From: Thiohalocapsa sp. PB-PSB1
GTDB taxonomy: Bacteria; Pseudomonadota; Gammaproteobacteria; Chromatiales; Chromatiaceae
DNA: 64,000 nt
Assembly (NCBI GenBank): GCA_016745215.1
Contig: CP050890.1
Location: 744,001 to 808,000, forward strand
Reading direction: 5' to 3'
In this document: piece by piece, positions 8,797 to 17,476 of the stretch
How positions within the stretch are numbered: the stretch's first letter is position 1
How the letters are laid out: the number at the start of each line of letters is the position of its first letter
Notes under the pieces: generated by a model
Told to the model about the DNA's origin: nothing
What the model saw: the letters and a program-made list of their open reading frames with translations, nothing else
Databases searched by the model: none
Made by a program: the position numbers and the translations under genes

Positions 8797-8927
8797 GGCC
8801 TTGTTCATAACTCCAACCAACTGACGAGCGGGTGCGTGGAATTTTCAGTAAGACTTTGTTTTTAAATTTAAAATACTATGGCGTTCGAGGTTAACCCTAA
8901 GTCTTGGCCGAGCTTATGAACAAGGCC
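8797..8927 (+). mobile_element. Small inverted-repeat element 'A', copy 1
   Basis: Begins GGCCTTGTTCATAACTCC and ends GAGCTTATGAACAAGGCC, giving imperfect inverted ends of about 25 bases around an AT-rich middle. 131 bases, non-coding. Flanks GATCGTG and GATCGGG look like a 7-bp target duplication with one mismatch. It lies inside the cassette between attC 2 and the GNAT gene. Confidence 0.75.
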
Positions 8928-8970
8928 GATCGGGAAAAGTCAAGATATTGATTACCTGAATTCAGCAGAA

Positions 8971-9474
8971 ATGACAGATGACGATCTGCAACTGACGCTC
9001 ATCGAAAAAGGGATGACATCGACACCAGACAGTGAAGTTCCTGTCTACAAGTTTCGAATGATCAACACCGATTCAGGAAAGGAAATGGGCGGGATCAATC
9101 TTCGGGCTGGTTTCACTGAAAATATCCAGCAATACAGGGGCAACATTGGATTCACGGTGTACGAGCTATACAGGGGTCACCATTTCGCCGGAAGAAGTTG
9201 CTTGCTCCTTAGGCCGTTCTTGAACTTTTTGTGCCTAAAGATAGTTTGGCTGACCGGTAACACCGGCAATATTGCCTCAAAGAAGACTTTGGAACAGATA
9301 GGATCAACATGTGTTGGAACCACTGAGATTGGAGAGCACTCGCCTTATGTGGAATTCTACCCTCCGAAGGCGCGTATAAAGTTGCGATATAGATGGGTCT
9401 TGAATAGTTGTGGCCCTACGAAGGAAACAGCTAACCATGCCATGCACTCGGACGCAGACAATCCGCGCCGTTGA
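8971..9474 (+). CDS. GNAT-family N-acetyltransferase, integron cassette
   Basis: 167 residues. The GNAT core is visible: ELYRGHHFAGRSCLLLRPF (about 63-81, the acetyl-CoA-binding stretch) and TGNTGNIASKKTLEQIG. These resemble RimJ/RimL-like acetyltransferases that modify amines on proteins or small molecules. The last residues read into an attC-like sequence (AMHSDADNPRR), so the stop is provided by cassette DNA. Element A copy 1 separates the gene from its upstream attC. Confidence 0.7.
   Translation: MTDDDLQLTLIEKGMTSTPDSEVPVYKFRMINTDSGKEMGGINLRAGFTENIQQYRGNIGFTVYELYRGHHFAGRSCLLLRPFLNFLCLKIVWLTGNTGNIASKKTLEQIGSTCVGTTEIGEHSPYVEFYPPKARIKLRYRWVLNSCGPTKETANHAMHSDADNPRR
9429..9473 (+). repeat. 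Truncated attC site (5' half only)
   Basis: AGCTAACCATGCCATGCACT followed by CGGACGC has the form of the 5' half of an attC, but the matching 3' half (GGCATGG..GTTAGC) is absent. The cassette junction seems to have been lost when the following segment was rearranged. Confidence 0.45.
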
Positions 9475-9516
9475 TGGCTGACGTTCCATCGATAAACCAC
9501 TGATAATACTAAAGAA

Positions 9517-9648
9517 AAATTGAAAAAGGAGCAGAAATGTGCTACGAGGCGTAGTCGCTGTCGCGAACACGCACAACCTGCGTTGATGCGGATTTACGGC
9601 AGCGAGTATGCAGCTCGATGCGATCTATTTCTGCGCCTTTGTCAATTT
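9517..9648 (+). repeat. Palindromic leader element 'C', copy 1
   Basis: Inverted repeat with outer ends AAATTG..AAAGG..GCAGAAAT and ATTTCTGCGCCTTTGTCAAT. A better-conserved inverted copy is at 13243-13374. Homology continues past the palindrome to about 9738, so the two places share a duplicated cassette 5' segment. The start codon chosen for the next gene lies inside it. Confidence 0.6.
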
Positions 9649-10558
9649 GGCTATTGCAATCAGTGGGATTGCGATAGAACCCGAAGATCCACGCGGACTC
9701 TGCTTCGCTCCGCCGGTGAGCTCCCTGTTAGCGAATTCGGGCACCATCGTGAATTCAATTGTCACAATTACAAATTGGCTTGCGTTGATATACGCGGCGA
9801 TTCCGCTTGCCGCCTTGCTCGTTGCTTTTCTCTTTTATGTCTCTGGCAAGCGCATATCAGAAGCTAACTTTGCGAAAGTCGTTGAGATTAGTAAGTGGTA
9901 TTTGGTAACCGTGTCTATAGTCTTCGCGGCGAAGATTATCGAGTCCGGATTTACCGAACGTGAAACCGGGATCAAGGAGATGCAGCTCTATGATAAATAT
10001 GTTGCGAAGATTCTGGAGGCAGACAATATCGAATCTAGATGGAAGCTCGCAGAGTATTTTTCTGCGGTGACACCAACTGAACGTCTGCGGGAAAGATGGA
10101 CCGAATACAAAACGCTCTTGAAGCCGGATTACGATAAATTTAAGTCACTTGAGGCACGTGAGAACGAACTGCTGAGTGAGGAGAAAGATCGGGAACTAGC
10201 ACCAGAAGACCAACAAGAACTCAACAAGATACAACAACAGAAGGCTTCATTAGATAGAAGTTTGGTGGAAACGTCTGCAGGTAGACACGCAGTTGTCTTC
10301 ACGAGCGACAGGGAAATTGGCCCTGCCAAGTCCGAGCTAGAAAAGCTATCTCGAGCAGGGATTAAGGACGCGCAGTTGTATTTCCGAAAGAGTAGATACA
10401 GAACGGTGTCTTTACCTTTCGAGACCAGAGCACTTGCAGCCCAATACCTCCAAGTGCATAAAGAAAAATTGCGGCCGGATGTGTATGTTGTCGACCTCGA
10501 TAAGTGGTGCCCAAATGCGTCTTACAACAAAGAGCTCCGGTACTTTTCATGCGACTGA
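9608..10558 (+). CDS. Membrane protein with C-terminal coiled coil, unknown function, integron cassette
   Basis: 316 residues as read from 9608. One hydrophobic segment at the start (about 5-22) and a stronger one at about 55-80 (WLALIYAAIPLAALLVAFLF) are followed by a long charged helical region rich in Glu, Lys and Gln (about 150-225), probably a coiled coil. No domain recognised. The first residues are encoded by palindrome C; the same MQLD(A/S)IYFCAF start occurs in the duplicate at 13140-13408, which suggests this start is real. The gene ends 26 bases before attC 3. Confidence 0.55.
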   Translation: MQLDAIYFCAFVNLAIAISGIAIEPEDPRGLCFAPPVSSLLANSGTIVNSIVTITNWLALIYAAIPLAALLVAFLFYVSGKRISEANFAKVVEISKWYLVTVSIVFAAKIIESGFTERETGIKEMQLYDKYVAKILEADNIESRWKLAEYFSAVTPTERLRERWTEYKTLLKPDYDKFKSLEARENELLSEEKDRELAPEDQQELNKIQQQKASLDRSLVETSAGRHAVVFTSDREIGPAKSELEKLSRAGIKDAQLYFRKSRYRTVSLPFETRALAAQYLQVHKEKLRPDVYVVDLDKWCPNASYNKELRYFSCD

Positions 10559-10584
10559 GGAACAGAGTCGAGTGTCTGCTATTT

Positions 10585-10670
10585 CGCTAACAAGCACGCT
10601 ACCCCGACGCCAAACTGCGGCCTTCGCTAGCGCTCGGGCCGCAGTTTGGCGCGGGCTACGGTTGTTAGGC
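10585..10670 (+). repeat. attC site 3
   Basis: 5' core CGCTAAC, 3' core GTTAGGC (10664-10670), with a long central hairpin whose arms are CCAAACTGCGGCC and GGCCGCAGTTTGG. A clear attC. Confidence 0.9.
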
Positions 10671-10712
10671 TTTTACAGAAATGTTGCAATCAGAGTTTTG
10701 TGAGGGTATGTC

Positions 10713-11189
10713 ATGAAATGGCAGGAAGTTTGTGAACATCCAAGCCTTAAGGATTTACCATTTAAAATTGAGCTTAATCGAGATGGAAAAATACTTATGA
10801 CTCCTGTTAAGGTATGTCATTCAGCATTGCAGGGAGAGCTGGAGTTCCTTTTACGCTCTCTTTTGAACTCAGGAAAAACACTTCCTGAGTGTGCAATTTT
10901 TACAAGAGAAGGAACAAAAGTTGTTGATGTTGCATGGGCTTCAGATAAGATTTTTGAAAAAATAAAAGATGAAGTAGAGTGTTCAATTTGCCCAGAAATA
11001 TGTGTGGAGGTTTTTTCCTCAAGTAATACAAAAAGGGAAATGGAGGAAAAAAGAAAGCTCTACTTCGAGCAAGGTGCGAAAGAATTTTGGATATGCACAG
11101 AAAAAGGTAGCATGAAATTTTTCAATGCAGATCGAGAACTTGAAGATTCAACTTTGGTCCCTGGTTTTCCAAAGCGTATTGAGATATAA
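10713..11189 (+). CDS. Uma2-family (DUF820) putative endonuclease, integron cassette
   Basis: 158 residues with GAGGG before the ATG. Uma2/DUF820 features: VDVAWAS with its Asp (about 70), the PEICVEVFSSSN block holding the PD-(D/E)xK-like Glu (about 91-102) and EQGAKEFWICTEKG. Family members have a restriction-endonuclease-like fold; a nuclease role is inferred from fold only. It is a complete cassette between attC 3 and attC 4 and is AT-rich. Confidence 0.75.
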   Translation: MKWQEVCEHPSLKDLPFKIELNRDGKILMTPVKVCHSALQGELEFLLRSLLNSGKTLPECAIFTREGTKVVDVAWASDKIFEKIKDEVECSICPEICVEVFSSSNTKREMEEKRKLYFEQGAKEFWICTEKGSMKFFNADRELEDSTLVPGFPKRIEI

Positions 11190-11190
11190 A

Positions 11191-11262
11191 ACCTAACGAA
11201 TAAGGATAAATCGTGAAAGTGAGCGAAGCCGTGCTTTCAACGATTCATCCTTATTGTTGGAC
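11191..11262 (+). repeat. attC site 4
   Basis: Both cores match the consensus exactly: ACCTAAC (RYYYAAC) at 11191-11197 and GTTGGAC (GTTRRRY) at 11256-11262, with arms AATAAGGAT(A) / (C)ATCCTTATT and a central stem. It is the last recognisable attC; no integron integrase gene occurs anywhere in the window. Confidence 0.9.
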
Positions 11263-11499
11263 AAGCCCGTCGGGGAGCCCGGGCCCGGTCTGTAGAAAAT
11301 ATGTCTCAGTCATCTGCGGTCGGGGGAGGGCCACCCAGATCCTGATCATCGACGCATGCCGGATGGTGGTTCGGGCGGCGTCGAACCGGAGCGCCTTTCG
11401 GACCGGAAGTGGAGGAGAATCATAGAAATTTTCGTTTTTTGGGGCAAGCAATCCCCTCGGTCGTTATTCACCGATGTCCAACATGGAAATCCAAGGGGC

Positions 11500-12075
11500 A
11501 GCGACTGCGTCAAACATTACCCTCCATAGGCCATCGCAGACCTCATGTCGGTTGTGCTGTGGGTAATGCACGACATCGGGTGGCGGTAATCACTATCACC
11601 CCACCACACGCCGGGCACCGGATCAGCGGACGTTGCGGTTTTTTCGTACGGTCGTTCGCCAATGATAGGAAAGATCTAGCGCAGCAGCTGAATCAACGGC
11701 TTGCTGTTGGAGTGCAACAAACCAGAGTCACGCACGCGGCGAAACCCCTTGGGCAGAACATGCCGGAGCAACGGCTACGGGAAGTCCCCTCCGGGCAGGG
11801 TGCGCCTGCGGACGTTTTTCTTGTTGTCGATGTAGCGGAAGGGCACCTGCCCGTTCTCGCAGCGAAGAATAGCCTTCTCGCGCAGGACCTCCGGGTAGAG
11901 GTATTGCCGAGATACGTAAGCGCCTTCTCGCCGTGCCCGACGTGCCGGCAATCGACGATCCAGTCTTTCAGTAAAGTCGGGCGGAGCACGAGCCCTTCCT
12001 CGACCATGGCCGCAAGCCACTTTCCACGAAATATCCTGGCCAGGTTCTTTGCGCAGGCCTTGTTCATAAGCTCGG
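11500..12075 (-). pseudogene. IS91-family transposase C-terminal remnant, frameshifted
   Basis: Read on the minus strand in three frames: KWLAAMVEEGL..DWIVDCRHVGHGEKALTYL, then SRYLYPEVLREKAIL..FRYIDNKKNVRRRTLPGGDF, then LLRHVLPKGFRRVRDSGLL and IRCPACGGVIVITATR. These are successive blocks of IS91-type (Y2 HUH) transposases, including the C-terminal cysteine motif. At least two frameshifts make it non-functional. Its N-terminal side is cut by element A copy 2. Bases 11263-11499 hold no gene. Confidence 0.75.
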
Positions 12076-12189
12076 CCAAGACTTAAGAGTTAACCTCCAA
12101 CGCCACAGTATTTTAACCTTAAAAACAAAACCTTACGGAAAAGTCCTATGCACCCACTCGTCACTTGGTTGGAGTGATGGAACAAGGCC
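12056..12189 (-). mobile_element. Small inverted-repeat element 'A', copy 2
   Basis: Inverted copy: begins GGCCTTGTTCATAAGCTCGG and ends near GGAACAAGGCC with the same AT-rich middle; 134 bases. It abuts the IS91 remnant. No clear target duplication. Confidence 0.7.
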
Positions 12190-12331
12190 TGGCCGTAACC
12201 AAAGTGAGTGTCCTTTATAGTACAGAGTGTCCTTTATATATGTACGGTAGGCGGCATTATTTGAAAGTATTATTGTAGATCATATTCCGTCGGAGTATAA
12301 CCATTCAGCTTGGTGTAATAAAAAATGAAAG

Positions 12332-12709
12332 CTAAGTATTGACCTTGCTTCGCGTATGCTTCTCAATAGGTTGACTTTTACGGGTGGTCGTTCTTCGTTT
12401 TGGAAAATTAATTGACGAGGCATCGTAATTTTCCATAATGTCACTAAATTTGTCTCCTATCTTGTCAACAACATCTATTTGTTTTGCATCATTGATCGTA
12501 AACTCTGCGATCAGTATATTACCCTTTCTTTTAGGTTCGGATACAACAATGCTTTTGATATCGTTCGTCAAGTTTTCAGCAGCCTCATACATCTGTTCTT
12601 TATCTTTTTTCCCTGGATGATCGCACAGTTCTACCTCAACTTTAACGTTCATAACTTTATCAATCAGCAACTGAATTGGTCTTCTGGAGTGCCATGCTAG
12701 ACGATTCAC
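12332..12709 (-). CDS. Conserved hypothetical protein, second gene of a coupled pair
   Basis: 125 residues from a GTG at 12709 that overlaps the stop of the upstream gene (GTGA). An internal ATG at 12652 (MNVKVEV) is an alternative start with a weaker site. The sequence is soluble and mixed alpha/beta, with a basic tail (KRRTTTRKSQ). No domain recognised. Function unknown; the overlap says it works with its partner. Confidence 0.55.
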   Translation of the reverse strand: MNRLAWHSRRPIQLLIDKVMNVKVEVELCDHPGKKDKEQMYEAAENLTNDIKSIVVSEPKRKGNILIAEFTINDAKQIDVVDKIGDKFSDIMENYDASSINFPKRRTTTRKSQPIEKHTRSKVNT

Positions 12710-13119
12710 GGCATAAAGTGTGGTTCCTCAACAATCAATTTTAAACATTCGGGCATAGTCAGTTCCTGATATATTTCCCACCATTTTTCGGTATGTCTCA
12801 TATATGCAAGATTAAATTTTTCATTCCCCATATACTCCATCCTTGCAAACTTCGTTTCAAAGGAAGGAGCAATTGCATGTGGACTGGGACAATGATACTT
12901 GGCACAGAAGTAAAAATAATTTCGATACCATTTCGAGTATATATCAACGAGATAATTGAAATCTTTATCAGTAGGTGGTGGTTTTATATGCTCTGGTTTA
13001 AGAACATTTTCGATGAGCTCATCAGCTTTTTCTTTAAGAATACGCTTTGTAGAATCCGGCACCTGAGGTTTTGCCCGCCTCGGGGAAGCGGGCATCCAGG
13101 TTTTTCTCTTACTTGCCAT
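12706..13119 (-). CDS. Conserved hypothetical protein, first gene of a coupled pair
   Basis: 137 residues starting MASKRKTWMPASPRRAKP, a basic proline-rich N-terminus, followed by a helical domain with many aromatic residues (YSKWYRNYFYFCAKYHCPSP, about 66-85). I believe close relatives are annotated as conserved hypothetical proteins in diverse bacteria; no function is known to me. It is AT-rich relative to the core and lies on the minus strand just after a duplicated cassette segment, so cassette origin is possible. Confidence 0.65.
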   Translation of the reverse strand: MASKRKTWMPASPRRAKPQVPDSTKRILKEKADELIENVLKPEHIKPPPTDKDFNYLVDIYSKWYRNYFYFCAKYHCPSPHAIAPSFETKFARMEYMGNEKFNLAYMRHTEKWWEIYQELTMPECLKLIVEEPHFMP

Positions 13120-13139
13120 TTTGTTTAAGGGATCTCGTA

Positions 13140-13408
13140 CAGTTTTACGTCGCTGTCGTCTAACAGGAAGCTCACCGGAGGAGCGAAGTGGAGTCAGCGT
13201 GGAGCCTCATATTCTATCGCAATCCTACTGATTGCAATAGCCAAATTGACAAAGGCGCAGAAATAGATCGAATCGAGCTGCGTACCCGCTGTCGCGAATC
13301 CGCATTAACGCAGGTTGTGCGTGTTCGCGACAGCGGGTACGCTCTTCAGCATATTTCTGCGCCTTTGTCAATTTTTCCTTAACATGGTCAGTGGGTTGTC
13401 GATGGAAC
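13140..13408 (-). repeat. Duplicated 5' segment of the 9608-10558 cassette, truncated
   Basis: On the minus strand this matches 9490-9738 base for base with scattered changes. It includes the palindrome C (13243-13374, perfect outer arms AAATTGACAAAGGCGCAGAA and its complement) and the first codons of the cassette gene, which then run into a stop. It ends at GTTAGAC, which looks like an integron core site. Homology is read directly from the sequence. Confidence 0.7.
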
Positions 13409-14394
13409 CAGTGATTGTATGATGTCCGGATAACTCCCTGACGAGAGTTCGTTGCACCAGCAGTCGGTCCGAAACTGCGTAGGCTACGCGGCTCACACCA
13501 AACGACCCCTAGTCTGAAGTCCCCCCTGGAATCGCCCCAATTTCACATCTAATCATTCGAAATCGTTAATAAAGAACCACATTTGGACGGTCAAAATGTA
13601 GGCATGTAAATTGGATTTTTGCACAAACTAGATTTATGCTGTCGTAAAGAAATCGGACAGTTAGATGTAGGCATAGCGATGAACCATAAAATTTTTTAAT
13701 TTATTGATTTAAATAAGAAAAGTGTAACATGCGCCCAAGAACTTCAGGCGAGTGTAGCGCAGACGTCACGCCCACACCGAGAGACCGAACAGTATCATTG
13801 ATCATCGCACTGGGTGTGCCCCCTGAGCGCCGTATCCGGCTCGGCAAACTCATCCAAACCCATCCGCTCCGGCCGACTCACCGAGCCGCTAGAGGACAGG
13901 CCCGGCCGAGAGATTCGCGATCTGGGCATCGGCCGTCACCGATCTTGGATGCTTCGGCGTCATGGTCCAGTGGTTCAGAACGATCTAGGAGCTGGAAAGC
14001 GTTTAGAGGTCGTCCTGTGCGATCCCAGCATCCTAGCAGTCGATTGGGCAGCGTCGGGTGGTCTGGAGGGCAGCCGCATACGCCAAGCCGCACACGCTAG
14101 CAGATGCGCCGAGGCGCTCTTCTGCGCTCTTCTCAGTGCCGCCCTTGTTGGCGCAGAAGGCGATGTTGCTCATTTGGATGCCTCCCGTGCCTGGTCGATC
14201 AGCTCGCGGATGATGCGTGAAGCATTGTCCCGATTGCCGTTGCGCACCATCCAGGCGAATGCTGACCGGCTGCGCATCAGGGGTTCTTGGTCCAAACCGC
14301 CGAAACTATGCGGTAAGCGTCGGCGTGACGGTTTGCGGGCTCGCAGCTGGAGTAGGCTATGGGCATTTGTCATTGTGAAGCGGTGGAGACTGCC
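13409..14394. other. Long interval without a supportable gene
   Basis: 13409-13740 is AT-rich with no ORF. 13740-14394 is GC-rich and open in several frames, but none shows a recognisable domain or a start with a ribosome-binding site. It may contain decayed genes. Confidence 0.5.
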
Positions 14395-14616
14395 ATGCAG
14401 AAGATCACCATAGCGGTGGATGAAGATGTGTATTGCAGGGCGTGCATCGATGCGGCCAAGCGTAGCACGAGCGTCAGCGCCCTGGTCAGAGGCTATCTGC
14501 AGTCGCTGGCTGCTGGGGAGGTTCACCTGGCCAATACCAGGCTGTTTGCGGCCATGAACAAGGCCAGGGGGTTGCGGGCCGCGGAGCGATTGAGCCGTGA
14601 CGCCGCCCGCCGTTGA
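14395..14616 (+). CDS. Ribbon-helix-helix antitoxin, VapB-like
   Basis: 73 residues from ATG 14395 preceded by GGTGGAG. The start MQKITIAVDEDVYCRACIDA followed by TSVSALVRGYL is the ribbon-helix-helix pattern of small antitoxins that pair with PIN toxins. Such proteins bind the operon promoter and neutralise the toxin. A VapC-like start follows with a 20-base overlap (GTG at 14597), but the toxin is broken. Confidence 0.7.
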   Translation: MQKITIAVDEDVYCRACIDAAKRSTSVSALVRGYLQSLAAGEVHLANTRLFAAMNKARGLRAAERLSRDAARR

Positions 14617-14680
14617 TGCCCTCATCGATGCCAGTGTGCTCGTCGATTTACGATACGCGCACGACGCTGCCCAGGTAACG
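14597..14680 (+). pseudogene. VapC-like PIN toxin, truncated and frameshifted start
   Basis: From GTG 14597, VDALIDASVLVDL followed by YAHDAA resembles the beginning of PIN-domain toxins (first catalytic Asp in LIDAS). After YAHDAAQV the frame loses similarity and no other PIN motif is found. Overlap with the antitoxin stop supports the pairing. Confidence 0.5.
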
Positions 14681-15070
14681 TTCTCCATCAGCGGCTGCCA
14701 TCCGCGCTCGACCAAGAGGACGAATGCATCGAGCAATCTCCGGCTCGCCAGCTCTGCGTGCTCTACCGAGGTGTGCCGGCAGCTGTTACAGCCGTCCACG
14801 CAGAGGCTGGTGCCGAGACGGTAGACCTGATCGGCGAGTTTGGCCTGCGGGCTCAGGGAGCCTTCTACTTCCGCGTTATCGATCCGCTCATATTTCGCCC
14901 TCAGCCGCGGGCGCCCCGGCTCAGTGATGATGGATGAAATCCACCTGTTCCATGCAGTGGGTTTCTCTCAATCCCGGGCGAGTCGGTCAATGCTGCTGAA
15001 GATCGTCGAGGGTAACGGCAAGACGGCCGAGGCGAACTACCGACGGCATATCGAGCTTGTATGGGAGTAA
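14681..15070. other. Interval with weak gene remnants
   Basis: Short open stretches on the plus strand (for example one ending TAEANYRRHIELVWE at 15070) look like the tail of a lost gene, but no family can be named with confidence. Confidence 0.35.
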
Positions 15071-15093
15071 ACGTCTGCGCATCACGCAGACGC
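15071..15093. terminator. Possible bidirectional hairpin
   Basis: CGTCTGCG-CATCA-CGCAGACG forms an 8-bp stem directly after a plus-strand stop and at the 3' end of the minus-strand glycosyltransferase. There is no T-tract, so the terminator role is tentative. Confidence 0.4.
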
Positions 15094-16224
15094 GTTTAGG
15101 GATAGCCAGCGACCGCGCCACTGCACCTTTTTCATCGTCACGGCCAGGACCAAATTGGGTAGCAGGAAGAGCTGTTGCAGCAGTGCCACCCAGAGGAATT
15201 TCCACAGCTTGGCATCCCGTGCAAGCCGCAGATTGATGACGGCAGCCGAAACGACATCCATTAACAAGACGAGAATGACCAGACTCAATCCGATGACTTG
15301 GTGGTTGCTGTTGGCGACTGCCAGGCCGACAAATGCGAGTGCCCACCAAAGGGGTAGGCCCAGCATGAGGATGGCAATCCATATCCCAGGCACTGCCAGG
15401 TTGATTGTTGCCAGCCAGCGATGGGATTGCCACCAGAAGCGCATGAATCGATCCCGAGCGTGATGGATTCGAGCAGGTTGAGGGAGGAGTTCGATTTTGT
15501 ATCCGGCTTCAACCACTGCCCGTCCCAGGGCGACATCCAGCCCGACCACGCGATTCGCCAGGCGCTCCAGCCCGCCAATGGCAGCAATGACATCTCGCCT
15601 GGTCAGGATGCAAGAACCCACTGCCGCGTTCAAATTCCCGCGCATCGCCGCGCTGCCGTACGTGAGGATCGAATTGCACACGGATAGATTGTGCAGCGCT
15701 GCTACCCAGTCTTCACTGCCGGTAGGGCAGGGCGCCGCGTAGGCTAAACCAACCCCCTTTTCGCTCAGTAGGCGTATTGCTTGGGTATGCAGGAAATCGG
15801 GCGGCAGGCGCACGTCAGAATCCACCAGTATCCAGAGATCGTGTCGACATTGACGTGCGGCTGCGATCTGATTCCTGATCTTGCCGATACCTTCGGCGTC
15901 TCGGCTGATGATGAGCCTCACGGATTCGGGCGGATAAGACGCCGCCAAAGCCTCAATCACTGCCGCGGCAGGATCATCTTCTTCTTCCAAGGCAAAAATG
16001 ACCTCATGGGTAGCACCATATTCCTGCTCACAATAGCTCCGATAGTTTGCTTCTGCTTGCTGGTCGAGGCCACGCACCGGCACCAAAATAGAAACCGGTT
16101 CGCACCCGGCCGACGGCAGATGCGTAGGTCTGGAGAAGAACTGCCAAGTCAACCGGTGCGTCCAGATACGCAGCATCACGGCTGCAATGATGGGAATGAT
16201 CAGGATGAAGATCAGGTAATGCAT
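15082..16224 (-). CDS. Family 2/21 glycosyltransferase, ceramide-glucosyltransferase / HpnI-like
   Basis: About 380 residues from ATG 16224 (MHYLIF); a TTG 13 codons upstream is less likely. An N-terminal membrane helix is followed by the GT-A domain: VSILVPVRGLD, ILVDSDVRLPPDFL (DxD-type metal site) and the QSHRW motif that equals the (Q/R)xxRW of processive GT2/GT21 enzymes. Three or four C-terminal membrane helices follow. Related proteins transfer sugar to ceramide, or N-acetylglucosamine to bacteriohopanetetrol (HpnI). No hopanoid genes are visible nearby, so the acceptor lipid stays open. Single gene. Confidence 0.8.
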   Translation of the reverse strand: MHYLIFILIIPIIAAVMLRIWTHRLTWQFFSRPTHLPSAGCEPVSILVPVRGLDQQAEANYRSYCEQEYGATHEVIFALEEEDDPAAAVIEALAASYPPESVRLIISRDAEGIGKIRNQIAAARQCRHDLWILVDSDVRLPPDFLHTQAIRLLSEKGVGLAYAAPCPTGSEDWVAALHNLSVCNSILTYGSAAMRGNLNAAVGSCILTRRDVIAAIGGLERLANRVVGLDVALGRAVVEAGYKIELLPQPARIHHARDRFMRFWWQSHRWLATINLAVPGIWIAILMLGLPLWWALAFVGLAVANSNHQVIGLSLVILVLLMDVVSAAVINLRLARDAKLWKFLWVALLQQLFLLPNLVLAVTMKKVQWRGRWLSLNASA

Positions 16225-16394
16225 GTGGCTATAATCCAAGCTCGTGTCGCTTCGCGGTTGCAATTGTTGTCGTAATCGAAAATTTACAGGATAAATACTT
16301 TAAAGATAACGACGTCGAAGCGGGCTCACGAATTCTAACGGGCTTTACTGGAGCATTTAGAAAATGATGAGGTATAACCAGCAGCAGCATGTTT

Positions 16395-16565
16395 CAGTAG
16401 TAAAAACACAGTAGTAAAAACTAGTAAAAACTAGTAAAAACGAACTAGTAAAAAGTAAAAACGGACACCCACTTTGGTTGCAAAGTAAAGTGGGTGTCCT
16501 CTTTCTTCTTAGGTGTCCTCTTTCTTCTTCTTTCTTCTTCTTTCTTCTTGCTCTTTCTTCTTGTT
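16395..16565. repeat. Low-complexity repeats with GGACACCCAC palindrome
   Basis: Tandem AGTAAAAACT units (16395-16460) lead into a palindrome GGACACCCACTTT / AAAGTGGGTGTCC (about 16463-16499), then GGTGTCC-CTTTCTTCTT repeats. The same palindrome and repeats recur at 17040-17190 and, in variant form, at 31196-31396 and 50996-51190. Confidence 0.6.
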
Positions 16566-16696
16566 GGCCTTGTTCATAACTCCGACCAACTGACGAGCGG
16601 GTGCATTGGCTTTTCCGTAAAGCATTGGTTTTAAAGTAAAAATACTGGAGCGTTCGAGGCTAACCTTAGGTCTTGGCCGAGCTTATGAACAAGGCC
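16566..16696 (+). mobile_element. Small inverted-repeat element 'A', copy 3
   Basis: GGCCTTGTTCATAACTCC to TTATGAACAAGGCC, 131 bases. The flanks TTCTTGTT on both sides form a 7-8 bp target duplication, so the element inserted into the pyrimidine-rich repeat. Confidence 0.75.
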
Positions 16697-16746
16697 TTCT
16701 TGTTGGTGTCCTCTTTTTTCTTGTTTCCTCTTTCTTCTTGTTTTTC

Positions 16747-16920
16747 TTGTTGACCATCGGCTATGGCGACATCGTGCCCATCTCGCACCTGGCACAGACC
16801 CTTTCTGTCCTCGAAGGCGTCATCGGCCAGCTTTACCTGGTAGTTTATGTCGCAGTTTTGGTCGGAATGTACCTGTACGGCCGGATGGCAAAGGATACGG
16901 CGGCCGGCAGCAGCTCCTGA
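16747..16920 (+). pseudogene. Ion-channel pore fragment
   Basis: The frame has LTIGYGDIVPISHLAQTL, the selectivity filter (TIGYGD) of potassium-type channels, followed by one membrane helix (VIGQLYLVVYVAVLVGMYL) and the end of the protein. Everything before the filter is missing and replaced by CTTTTTCTTG-type repeats, so this is the 3' remnant of a channel gene. Confidence 0.65.
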
Positions 16921-17033
16921 TCGCGCGGTCGACGAGCACAGCCATGGCAGGTGTATTGCCATGCCACCAAGCTGTTTTTGCTCAGCGCCGGCCGCCCGCT
17001 GAAGGCTGCCGAAGACCTGCTGAAGTTCAAACC

Positions 17034-17190
17034 GTGGAAAAAAACGGATACCCACTTTGATTGTGAAGTAAAGTGGGTGAAGTGGGTGTCCCTTTTTCTT
17101 GCCTAAGTGGGTGAAGTGGGTGTCCCTTTTTCTTGCCTGTCCCTTTTTCTTGCCTTTTTCTTTGCCTTTTTCTTTTTCCTTTTTTTTGAC
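17034..17190. repeat. GTGGGTGTCC / CTTTTTCTTG tandem repeats
   Basis: Starts with the palindrome GGATACCCACTTT..AAGTAAAGTGGGTG, then repeats AAGTGGGTGTCCCTTTTTCT twice and decays into CTTTTTCTTTGC units. It shares its palindrome with 16463-16499. 17191-17476 downstream has no recognisable gene. Confidence 0.6.
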
Positions 17191-17476
17191 GAGATTTCAT
17201 TTGAAACAGCCGAAACCGAGTGAGCGGTGTGGCGCCAGCGTCGATCAATCGACGGCGGCGAGGCTGGCGCCTTCTCGTTTGCGGACTCAGTATCCGGCTT
17301 CTCGTTTCGCCTGTTCTATCTTGTCGAAGGTCTTGATCGTCCATTCGCTAAGGTGGCACTGCATTTGGCTATCAGGCTGCGTTCGGCATTGCTGATGACG
17401 AACTTGCCGAAATGCACCCGGTCGGTTTGCGCCTGCTCGCCGGACAAGGTCAACAATCCGTCGAATCGACCGCACA

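Noticed and set aside
7990..11262. A complete integron with integrase
   Set aside because: attC sites are clear, but no tyrosine integrase (intI) or attI can be found on either strand within the window.
13814..14413. Plus-strand frame of 199 codons
   Set aside because: No recognisable domain, no ribosome-binding site, and overlapping open frames on both strands; treated as gene-free.
16395..17190. CRISPR array
   Set aside because: The repeats are irregular low-complexity units without constant-length spacers and no cas genes are near.
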